Of a stretch of DNA of 64,000 nucleotides, positions 51,160 to 58,566 are shown in pieces. Origin of the DNA: Marivita cryptomonadis (lineage in GTDB: Bacteria > Pseudomonadota > Alphaproteobacteria > Rhodobacterales > Rhodobacteraceae); assembly GCF_002115725.1 (NCBI RefSeq), contig NZ_JFKD01000006.1:168773-232772 (forward strand), written 5' to 3'. Positions within the stretch are counted from its first letter, which is position 1. Every line of letters starts with the position of its first letter. The notes beneath the pieces are model-generated. The model was not told the DNA's origin, made no database searches, and was given only the letters and a program-made list of their open reading frames with translations. Made by a program: the position numbers and the translations under genes.

Positions 51160-51777
51160 CTAGATTCCGTGCACCGCCATCACGGCCAATGTCGCCGGGC
51201 GGTGCAGCATCGCGTCGTGATGTGCGGCCAGTTTGGGATAGTCTGACACGTCCACCCCTGCCTTTTCCATCCAGCGCGGCATCAGGAACAGGTAGGCGTC
51301 GCAGAACGTGTAGCGGTCGCCCATGGCCCACGGTCCCTTGAGGTGGTGGTGTTCCACCACGTCAGCGCAATCGCGCAGGTTGCTGGCAACCTTGGCTTTC
51401 ATTGCCTCATGCGCCTCAGCGCTGTCGGCCCAGCGGGCGCCGCGTTGCATATGGGCAAAGGCCACATGCGCGGTGGCACAGAGATAGGCACACAGCGCAT
51501 CGGCCTCGGCGCGCTCGAATGGCGTGTCTGGCAGCACATGTGCTTGCTGATGAGTTGCTGCGATATAGGTCAGGATGGCTGGATTTTCGGTGATCACGCC
51601 ATTGGGCGTCATCAGCGCAGGCACGCGGGCCTTGGGGTTGATTTCAAGATACGCGGGTTCCGTGTTCGCCCCTTTCGCAATCGGCACCTCGTGCACCGCG
51701 TATTCTGCACCGACCTCCTCCAGCAGGATATGTGGAGCGAGGGCGGATGATCCCTTGGCGTAGTAGAGTGTCAGCAC
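51160..51777 (-). CDS. Glutathione S-transferase
   Basis: A 205-residue cytosolic GST. N-terminal thioredoxin-like domain LTLYYAKGSSALAPHILLEEVG with the Ser of the active-site loop (SSALAPH), NPKARVPAL and ITENPAIL (glutathione-binding cis-Pro and Glu-Asn). The helical C-terminal domain ends in MGDRYTFCDAYLFLMPRWM. Similar to the beta-like bacterial class. It is last in a LysR-TauE-GST operon. Confidence 0.93.
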   Translation of the reverse strand: MLTLYYAKGSSALAPHILLEEVGAEYAVHEVPIAKGANTEPAYLEINPKARVPALMTPNGVITENPAILTYIAATHQQAHVLPDTPFERAEADALCAYLCATAHVAFAHMQRGARWADSAEAHEAMKAKVASNLRDCADVVEHHHLKGPWAMGDRYTFCDAYLFLMPRWMEKAGVDVSDYPKLAAHHDAMLHRPATLAVMAVHGI

Positions 51778-51803
51778 GTGGTGTCCTCCGGTTCAGGTTA
51801 AGG

Positions 51804-52547
51804 TCAAACCAGCGCACGGATCAGAATGCCCAGCCCCAAAAGCAGGGACAGCCCGATCAGCAGCCGTCTGAAGATGTTGTCCGAGATGCGCCGGAAAACC
51901 GCAATGCCGATCTGTGCAGCCACCAGTGATGTGGGCAGGGCGATCAGGAAAGCAGTGACCGTGGGCGCGGTATATGCGCCACGCCACCACAGCATGACGG
52001 TTGTGGTAAACAGAACGCTCATGTTGAAGGGTTGCAGCACGGCGCGGGTTTCGGCCTTGGGCCAAGGGCGCATCGAACACCAGATGACCGGCAGAGCACC
52101 AGAGAGCGAGGCCATACCGCCCAACACGCCGCCGCTGAGGCCGATCAAGGAATCGAGCACCGGTGTGCGTCGTTCGAATTTGGGCAGGTTGGCGCGGAAA
52201 CTGAAGAAGCCGCCGTAAACCAGCAACAGCACACCAATAATCAGCTTGAGCGTATCCGCGTCGATGAAGCTGAGCAGTGAGATACCCACAGGCACACCCA
52301 AGAGGCCAGGGATGATAAAGCGCATCAGTCGCGGAACATTGCGGGTCAGCGCCTCGCGCACCACCCACAGGCCCTGAATTCCAGTGACCACGGACATCAG
52401 CGACACGACAGCCACAGCGCTGATCGGGTCCAGCGCCACAAGGAAGAAACCCAGCGCGAAAAGCGCGGTCCCAGTGCCTGCCAATCCGTTGACGAACCCC
52501 CCGGCAAAAGCGCCAAGAGTGATGAAAAGGATCGCCGTGGTCGTCAT
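51804..52547 (-). CDS. TauE/SafE-family exporter
   Basis: A 247-residue membrane protein with about eight helices. The repeat motifs GAFAGGFVNGLAGTGTALFALGFFL and IGLSGGVLGGMASLSGALPVIW are typical of TauE/SafE. Members export sulfite or organic anions such as sulfoacetate. It overlaps the LysR gene by 4 bp and is encoded opposite the tctCBA uptake genes; a sulfite-oxidase-like gene is in the adjacent operon. Confidence 0.9.
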   Translation of the reverse strand: MTTTAILFITLGAFAGGFVNGLAGTGTALFALGFFLVALDPISAVAVVSLMSVVTGIQGLWVVREALTRNVPRLMRFIIPGLLGVPVGISLLSFIDADTLKLIIGVLLLVYGGFFSFRANLPKFERRTPVLDSLIGLSGGVLGGMASLSGALPVIWCSMRPWPKAETRAVLQPFNMSVLFTTTVMLWWRGAYTAPTVTAFLIALPTSLVAAQIGIAVFRRISDNIFRRLLIGLSLLLGLGILIRALV

Positions 52548-53455
52548 GGCGCCTCCGGTAATGAGGGTGTCGATCCCTCTGCTTGCACTTCAACCGCGCG
52601 CAACAGCGCTGCATGGATTTCCTCGATCACGCGCAGTTTGGGGTGTTCTTTGCGATAGGCCAGACCCAGAACCCGGGATGGTGGCTTGGGCCCCAGCGTG
52701 ACCCGGTTCAGCGGAATCGTGTAGGCGCTGGTCACGCAGGGGCGTGGGACAATCGAGACACCAAGGTTCGCATGCACCATGCTCGAAATCGCTTCGAGGT
52801 TTTCAAGCTCCATCGCTTCGCTGACGCGGATGCCGTTTTCCTGCAGCCATGTTTCAATCAGCGTGCCGACAACCGCATCGCGGTTGAAGCGGATAAAGGG
52901 CTGTGTTTCGAGGATCTTGGCAGGGTTTGTTTCAGTGACCTCCGCACCTGTGATCAGGTGCAGCGGCTCTTCCGCGATTTCCAGAAAGACAAGGCCAAGT
53001 GGCATCAGTACAGGCTTGGTGACAATGGCGACATCGTAATGTCCACGGTCGAGGCCCGACAACAAGGCGGCCGTTAAAGCTGGTGTGATCCGCACTCGAA
53101 GATCAGGGAACTTTGCCCGCAGGATCGACATCGACAGCGGAGCAAGACCAATCAGCGTCGTGGGCACCGCCCCCAGAACAACGTCGCCGGTCAGCCCGTC
53201 ATCGCCCAGCACCGAAGGCACAAGGTTGTCGTAGTCCATCACAAGCTTGCGGGAACGGGCAACCACGGCACGGCCCAACGGTGTCAATTCCGGGGTCCGG
53301 TGGCTGCGGTCGAACAGAGAGATGCCGAGATCGGTCTCCAGCGTCCGCATCTGCTGACTGACGGCTGCATGGGTGATGAACACCGCATCCGCTGCCGCGC
53401 TGAAGGTCTTGTGGTCGGCAACGGCGACCAGCGTTTTTAGCAATCGGATGGACAT
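52544..53455 (-). CDS. LysR-family transcriptional regulator
   Basis: A 303-residue LTTR. The helix-turn-helix covers residues ~5-60 (RLLKTLVAVADHKTFSAAADAVFITHAAVSQQMRTLETDLGISLFDR), followed by the periplasmic-binding-fold effector domain. It is divergent from tctC across 125 bp and overlaps the TauE/SafE gene, so it most likely controls both. The effector should be the transported substrate or a metabolite. Confidence 0.94.
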   Translation of the reverse strand: MSIRLLKTLVAVADHKTFSAAADAVFITHAAVSQQMRTLETDLGISLFDRSHRTPELTPLGRAVVARSRKLVMDYDNLVPSVLGDDGLTGDVVLGAVPTTLIGLAPLSMSILRAKFPDLRVRITPALTAALLSGLDRGHYDVAIVTKPVLMPLGLVFLEIAEEPLHLITGAEVTETNPAKILETQPFIRFNRDAVVGTLIETWLQENGIRVSEAMELENLEAISSMVHANLGVSIVPRPCVTSAYTIPLNRVTLGPKPPSRVLGLAYRKEHPKLRVIEEIHAALLRAVEVQAEGSTPSLPEAP

Positions 53456-53478
53456 AGAGGTGTTTGTGTTCGTTTTGC

Positions 53479-53493
53479 TTACAGAACTTGTAA
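53479..53493 (+). promoter_or_regulatory. LTTR-type T-N11-A box between lysR and tctC
   Basis: TTACAGAACTTGTAA is a 5-5-5 inverted repeat containing T-N11-A (TACA...TGTA), the basic LysR recognition pattern. It starts 24 bp from the lysR ATG. Confidence 0.6.
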
Positions 53494-53512
53494 TTTTTTA
53501 TTTCTTCGTCAA

Positions 53513-53545
53513 AGCTCTACTTAAGGTTAACGTAAGTCAAGAGCT
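53513..53545 (+). promoter_or_regulatory. Second extended dyad upstream of tctC
   Basis: ACTTA (53519-53523) and TAAGT (53533-53537) around a 9-bp centre, flanked by AGCTCT and AGAGCT. The arms together form an interrupted 11-bp dyad. It ends 36 bp before the tctC ATG and may be the activation site or a core-promoter operator. Confidence 0.5.
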
Positions 53546-53581
53546 CGCAATAGGGCCAAAATTTCAATTTGGGAGGAGACT

Positions 53582-54559
53582 ATGAAACTACGGACTCTAG
53601 GGTCGGCATTGGCGCTCGGGGTGGGCCTCATTGCTGGAACGGCAATGGCGGAATACCCTGAACGCCCGATCAACATGATCATTCCTTACGGCGCCGGTGG
53701 TGCCACGGACATTTCCGCACGTACCATTGCCGAAGCATTGGGCACAGCGGCGGGCAAGCCGCTTATCATGGCGAACGTCACCGGGGCAGGCGGTGCGACT
53801 GGATCGGTCGCGGTGCAGAACGCCAAGCCAGATGGCTACACGATGCTGTTCGCACGTGTCGGATCGCATTCGGTAAACCCGGCGATGAAGGCGACCTTGC
53901 CCTACACGCTGGACGATTTCCGGTTTGTCACCGTCTACGAGATCAACCCGGTGGCCTGCGCGGTGCGCCCGGACAGCGGCATCGAATCGATGGATGATCT
54001 GGTTGCGAAAGTGGCCGAGGGCGGAGTGAGCTACAGCTCGTCCGGCGTTGGATCGTTGCTGCATCTTGCCGGCGCGATGGTGCTCAAGGAATTCGGCGTC
54101 GAAAACCCGCTGACCGAGGCCACGCACATTCCCCAGCAGGGGGGCGGCGCGGCTGCAACGGCAGTTCTGAACGGTACCGCGACCTTTATCTGCACCAACA
54201 CATCCGCTTTGGCGAATTTCGTGGCGAACAACCAGCTCAAGGCGCTGATGGTCACCACCGAAGAGCCGGTTGTCGGCTTCGATGCACCCACCGCGAACGA
54301 CCTGGGCAAGCCGCGCCTGAACGCGTTGGTTGGTTGGACCGGGATTGCCGGACCTGCCGGGCTGCCGGATGATGTCAGTGCCAAATGGGGCAACTGGATC
54401 ACCGAAGCTGCACAGGATGCCAAGTTCGCCGAAACCATGGGGTCCATGGGCTCGGTCATCGATGTCATGAACCCGGAAGAGGCCATCGACTTCATCAATG
54501 GTCAGTACACGGTGTTCAAGGCACTGGTCGACGAGTTGGGAATGCGGATCGAAGGCTGA
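53582..54559 (+). CDS. tctC: Tripartite tricarboxylate transporter substrate-binding protein (TctC)
   Basis: A 325-residue periplasmic binding protein. A signal peptide covers residues 1-23 (AMAEYPERPINMIIPYGAGG follows). The conserved YGAGGATDISARTIAE and NVTGAGGATGSVAVQNAKPDGYTM blocks bind the carboxylate through ordered water. Strong GGGAGG ribosome site. The substrate is unknown; TctC proteins are numerous in Rhodobacteraceae and bind citrate, other carboxylates or sulfolactate. Confidence 0.95.
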   Translation: MKLRTLGSALALGVGLIAGTAMAEYPERPINMIIPYGAGGATDISARTIAEALGTAAGKPLIMANVTGAGGATGSVAVQNAKPDGYTMLFARVGSHSVNPAMKATLPYTLDDFRFVTVYEINPVACAVRPDSGIESMDDLVAKVAEGGVSYSSSGVGSLLHLAGAMVLKEFGVENPLTEATHIPQQGGGAAATAVLNGTATFICTNTSALANFVANNQLKALMVTTEEPVVGFDAPTANDLGKPRLNALVGWTGIAGPAGLPDDVSAKWGNWITEAAQDAKFAETMGSMGSVIDVMNPEEAIDFINGQYTVFKALVDELGMRIEG

Positions 54560-54640
54560 GGCCCTGATCCGATGACTCAGACCTGACTTGCGCCGGGGCC
54601 GTTTGGCCTCGGCGTTTCCACCTGCGGAGCCCACTTGCCA

Positions 54641-55138
54641 ATGTCCCAGAAATCGCTGCACCTGCGCCTGGGGATCGTTGCATCCCTGTTCGCGCTTTTT
54701 CTCGTGTTCTACGCCATTCCCACCTATGTCTTCTCGCCATCCAACGTCGGCAACATTATTTTGTCGCCGAAATTCTGGCCCTATGTTCTGGCCGGGTTCA
54801 CAGCAATTATTGGGCTTGGTCTGCTGTTCAACGCAGTCACCTCGGCGACAGACACCCCGTTCGAGGACGAGGAAACCGGCCATCCTGAAGGCTCGGCGCC
54901 GTGGATGCGGCTTGGCGCGCTGGGGGCGATCATGGTGCTGGTCATGGTCGGCCTGCCGCTTCTGGGCATGGTCTGGACCGCGATGCTGGCCTTTGCGGCC
55001 TGCGCCTTTCTGTTCCGCACGCGGCACCCGGTGGCCGCCCTTGTCTGCGCGGTGATTGTGCCGCTGCTGCTTTACGCGTTCTTTGCGCATGTCGCCGGTG
55101 TGGCGATCCCGCAGGGTGAATTCGTGAGGCTGCCATGA
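54641..55138 (+). CDS. tctB: Tripartite tricarboxylate transporter small membrane subunit (TctB)
   Basis: A 165-residue protein with four helices (two early, two late, separated by an acidic loop at about 74-88). SPKFWPYVLAGFTAIIGLGLLF is typical of TctB. The ATG at 54641 is used; an in-frame TTG at 54635 is better spaced from GGAG, so the true start could be two codons earlier. It overlaps tctA by 4 bp. Confidence 0.9.
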   Translation: MSQKSLHLRLGIVASLFALFLVFYAIPTYVFSPSNVGNIILSPKFWPYVLAGFTAIIGLGLLFNAVTSATDTPFEDEETGHPEGSAPWMRLGALGAIMVLVMVGLPLLGMVWTAMLAFAACAFLFRTRHPVAALVCAVIVPLLLYAFFAHVAGVAIPQGEFVRLP

Positions 55139-56625
55139 GCCTGATGGATTCTCTTGCCGCCGGCTTTGCGCTGGTCGGAAATATCGAAGCCTTCCTGATG
55201 CTGTTCATCGGCCTTACGGTCGGGGTCATTGCCGGGGCAATCCCCGGATTGTCCGCGACGATGGCTGTGGCGCTGACCTTGCCCTTCACCTTTGCGATGA
55301 CGCCGATCAACGCGATCCTGCTTTTGCTCGGGGTCTACAAGGGCGGCATCTTTGGCGGCTCGATCCCCGCCATCCTGATCAAAACGCCGGGCACACCGGC
55401 ATCGTCTGCCACGATCCTCGACGGCCACCCGATGGCGGAACGGGGCGAGGCGGGGCGCGCTTTGGGCATGGCGCTTTACGCGTCCTGTACCGCCGACGCG
55501 GTCTCGAACCTTGCACTGATCCTCTTTGCCGGGTGGCTCGCGTCTTTCGCGCTCAATTTTGGCCCGCCCGAGTTCTTTGCGCTGATCCTCTTCTCGCTGA
55601 CCATCATCGCGGGCGTGTCGGGTGAAAGCCTGCTGCGCGGGGCGCTGTCGGCTTTGGCGGGGTTGCTTCTTGCGACCATCGGGCTTGACCTTGTCTATGG
55701 CACCAACCGCTTCACGCTGGGCAATCCGAACATGATGGGGGGGCTGAACTTCATCGCGGTGCTGATTGGTCTTTTCGCCATCCCCGAGATCATCTCGATG
55801 GCATGGAATCCGGTGGCGCATCTGGGCAAGACCCGTGCTCTGGGCAAATCGCGGTGCACATGGGCGGACTACAAGAACAGCTTCAAAAGCATCATCCGGG
55901 GCAGCATGATCGGCGTGTTCCTTGGCTCCATCCCTGGCATCGGGGCCGCACCTTCGGCCTTCCTCAGCTATTCTGAAGCGCGGCGCACCTCCAAGAACAA
56001 GGATAATTTCGGCAAGGGCGAAATCGAGGGGGTTGCAGCCTCAGAGGCAGGCAATAACGGCGTTGCCGGCGCAACCCTGATCCCGCTTCTGGCGCTGGGT
56101 GTTCCGGGCGACGTGATCACCGCGATCATCATCGGTGCCTTCATGGTGCACGGGCTGCAACCTGGCCCTATGATGTTCATCTTGAACGTGGACATCATCT
56201 ACGGTCTTTTCATTGGCCTGATCGTCAGTTCCGTCTTCCTGCTCCTTGTCGGCTCAGTCGCGATCCGAGGCTTCCGCTTTGTGGCCGACGTGCCCAAGCG
56301 CATCCTGATGCCCGGTGTGCTGATCCTGTGCATCTACGGCGTCTTTGCGGTGAACAACAACATCTTCGACGTGGGTGTGATGTTCGTCATGGGCTGGGTT
56401 GGCTATATCATGATGCGCAACCGCATCCCGGCAGCCCCGTTCCTGATCGCGTTCATCCTTGGGCCGTTGCTTGAGGACAATTTCCGCCAGTCGATGCTGA
56501 TGTCTGGCAGCGACCCAAGTATCCTGTTCCGGGGGCCGATCACCTGGTTCTTCTGGTTCCTGACATTTGTGACGGTGTTCGCCATCACCCGAAGCACCCT
56601 TCGCAAAAAAGTGCCGCTTAGTTGA
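55135..56625 (+). CDS. tctA: Tripartite tricarboxylate transporter large membrane subunit (TctA)
   Basis: A 496-residue permease with about twelve helices. GLTVGVIAGAIPGLSATMAVALTLPFTF and the second repeat FLGSIPGIGAAPSAFLSYSEA are the PxGxxA substrate motifs; GGIFGGSIPAILIKTPGTPASSATILDGHPMA is diagnostic. Energised by the proton or sodium gradient. The 3' end overlaps the convergent exonuclease gene by 8 bp. Confidence 0.96.
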   Translation: MSLMDSLAAGFALVGNIEAFLMLFIGLTVGVIAGAIPGLSATMAVALTLPFTFAMTPINAILLLLGVYKGGIFGGSIPAILIKTPGTPASSATILDGHPMAERGEAGRALGMALYASCTADAVSNLALILFAGWLASFALNFGPPEFFALILFSLTIIAGVSGESLLRGALSALAGLLLATIGLDLVYGTNRFTLGNPNMMGGLNFIAVLIGLFAIPEIISMAWNPVAHLGKTRALGKSRCTWADYKNSFKSIIRGSMIGVFLGSIPGIGAAPSAFLSYSEARRTSKNKDNFGKGEIEGVAASEAGNNGVAGATLIPLLALGVPGDVITAIIIGAFMVHGLQPGPMMFILNVDIIYGLFIGLIVSSVFLLLVGSVAIRGFRFVADVPKRILMPGVLILCIYGVFAVNNNIFDVGVMFVMGWVGYIMMRNRIPAAPFLIAFILGPLLEDNFRQSMLMSGSDPSILFRGPITWFFWFLTFVTVFAITRSTLRKKVPLS

Positions 56626-58036
56626 GGTCTTCGAGGAGACGTCCATGTCGGCGCGTCTCCTCGATCACCTGACCGAAGGTGATCAGCCCGCGGGCCTCGA
56701 GCATCGGCAGCATTTTCACCAACACTTCAGCGGTTGCACGGGCATCGCCAAGCGCGGTGTGGCGCAGCTCTGTCGGGATGGTGACGTTAAGCCTTTCGCA
56801 GAGCGCATCCAGCGTGTGCCGTTCGCTTGCTCCGAACAGGACAGCGGACAAAAGAACCGTATCAAGGATTGGATGATCCCACGTGACCCCGGTGTCTTTG
56901 GCCTGACGGTGCAGGAACGCCATGTCGAAGGGCGCGTTATGCGCGACGATCACTGCGTCACGGGAAAAATCGTGGAACCGCTTGCCAACCTTGCGGATGT
57001 CGGGTTGGCCACGCACCATCGCATCGGTGACCTTGTGAACCTTGGTTGATCCGGGCGGGATCGGGCGACCGGGATCGACCAGCTGGTTGATGTGTTCACC
57101 CTCGATGATGCGCCCGTTCAGCACCCGAACCGCGCCCAGCTGCACCACATCGTCCTTGTGTGGCAAAAGGCCAGTGGTTTCGGTGTCGAACACCGAATAA
57201 CACAAGCTGCGCAGCGGACGGTCGAGGATGTCCATCTCTGCGGCGCCCTTGCGCTGTTCCAGCAGGTCGAAATCATAGACCAACGGGCGTGCCGCATCGG
57301 GCGAGATGTCCAATGTCTGGCTGTCGATCACCATCAGGTATCCGCCGCCGTCCATCGGTTTCAGCTTTGTGTCAAAGCTTTGCGTCGCATCTTGCGATTG
57401 CGCCGTGAACGTCACGTCCATGCCGGTGCGACCTAGTTTGCTGACCGCGGCCCCAAGGCTACTGGGGTCGAAATAATCGGTGATCTGGGCATTCAGGCGC
57501 GGCACCCCCAACTGCGCCAGCACTTCGGCGCCCTGTCCGTCATAAAGCACGATCTGCCCGCTGGGTCCGACAAGGATGGTGGCCACCGGAATTTCGGTCA
57601 AAAGTGCGGTCAGCCGGGCCTTTTCGGCAGTCAGCCTTGCGGTTTCCGAAGCAATTGCCTGTGCTGTGGTCAATGCGGTGTCGGTCAGCTGTTGTGCCAC
57701 CGCCGACGCTGCCGGGGCCAGATCTCCAAGGTAACGAGCGGCTTGCATATCCAATGCACCATCCACACCCGCATGGGCACGGGTGCGCATCTGTGCCGCC
57801 AACCGTTCGATTGGCTTGGCGACGTTTTCGTCAAAAAGCAGCCAGATGGACACTGTCAGCCCAAGGATCAGAAACGCGGCGAGGATCGCAGCGAAGGTAA
57901 ATCCGTTGGCGACCGTTGTCTCGATCGCGCGGCTATAACCGAACCACAGCGCCACCCCGACCGAGGCCAGACCTCCAAATCCCAAAAGGCAAAAGAACAG
58001 AAATATACGGACCCGCAGACTGAGGCTCGAGAGCAT
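56618..58036 (-). CDS. Membrane-tethered DnaQ-type 3'-5' exonuclease with HAMP and PAS-like regions
   Basis: A 472-residue protein. Two transmembrane helices (about 10-33 and 45-68) flank a very short periplasmic loop. A HAMP-like linker (70-120), a coiled-coil stretch (120-148) and a PAS-like domain (148-250) follow. The DEDDh exonuclease domain begins near 280: D284 and E286 in FDTETTG, HNAPFDM, and HTALGDARATAE. It looks like a signal-controlled nuclease. In other proteobacteria such exonucleases sit beside DUF294 and acs genes as here. Confidence 0.88.
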   Translation of the reverse strand: MLSSLSLRVRIFLFFCLLGFGGLASVGVALWFGYSRAIETTVANGFTFAAILAAFLILGLTVSIWLLFDENVAKPIERLAAQMRTRAHAGVDGALDMQAARYLGDLAPAASAVAQQLTDTALTTAQAIASETARLTAEKARLTALLTEIPVATILVGPSGQIVLYDGQGAEVLAQLGVPRLNAQITDYFDPSSLGAAVSKLGRTGMDVTFTAQSQDATQSFDTKLKPMDGGGYLMVIDSQTLDISPDAARPLVYDFDLLEQRKGAAEMDILDRPLRSLCYSVFDTETTGLLPHKDDVVQLGAVRVLNGRIIEGEHINQLVDPGRPIPPGSTKVHKVTDAMVRGQPDIRKVGKRFHDFSRDAVIVAHNAPFDMAFLHRQAKDTGVTWDHPILDTVLLSAVLFGASERHTLDALCERLNVTIPTELRHTALGDARATAEVLVKMLPMLEARGLITFGQVIEETRRHGRLLEDLN

Positions 58037-58040
58037 GGCA

Positions 58041-58541
58041 CTATCCCCTGTCACAGACGCCACTGATGATAGGATCATCCGCAACCGCATCGCGCCAAAC
58101 CGGATCGCCACCATCACCAAAAGCCGGATCGGCGCGCTGACCGGTAGAGCAATTCACCATAAGCTCCACCGCCTGCACTGTGCTCCAACGACGAAAGAAA
58201 TAGACATCCGCCATGAAGAGCGCCGCATCTTCGGTGTTTGCACGCACATTGCCTGTATCCAGTGCGATGAAACGATTGGTATAGGGCGCAAGATAGGTCC
58301 AGGGCCTGTAGAACGCCGTACTCTCAGCGGTCTGGACGACCTCAACGCCTTCGGGCAAGGCTTCGGCTGTGCGGCTGTACCAGCTGTATTCGCTGCTTAT
58401 CGTTGTGCCCAACATCGCAGCGCCTGCGGCCACAGGGATCAACCAATTTGGCACCCGGTCCCCCAGTGTGCGGGCGATGAGCATCATCACACCGGCCCCG
58501 GCAATGCCGGCCACGATCACCGCGATCAGTTCCAGAAACAT
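58041..58541 (-). CDS. Membrane-anchored protein of unknown function
   Basis: A 166-residue protein. Two helices at about 3-25 and 34-50 (GVMMLIARTLGDRVPNWLIPVAAGAAMLG), then a soluble, probably periplasmic domain of about 115 residues with two cysteines (VNCSTG and SGVCDRG) that may form a disulfide. The start is the ATG at 58541 with GGGAGGA. It lies between the DUF294 gene (25 bp) and the exonuclease gene (4 bp), so it is part of the acetate-linked operon. I do not recognise the family. Confidence 0.75.
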   Translation of the reverse strand: MFLELIAVIVAGIAGAGVMMLIARTLGDRVPNWLIPVAAGAAMLGTTISSEYSWYSRTAEALPEGVEVVQTAESTAFYRPWTYLAPYTNRFIALDTGNVRANTEDAALFMADVYFFRRWSTVQAVELMVNCSTGQRADPAFGDGGDPVWRDAVADDPIISGVCDRG

Positions 58542-58566
58542 AGATCGTCCTCCCAAACGATGCGCG

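Noticed and set aside
53597..55090. 497-codon open frame opposite tctCB
   Set aside because: Antisense shadow; tctC and tctB have clear family signatures and good starts.
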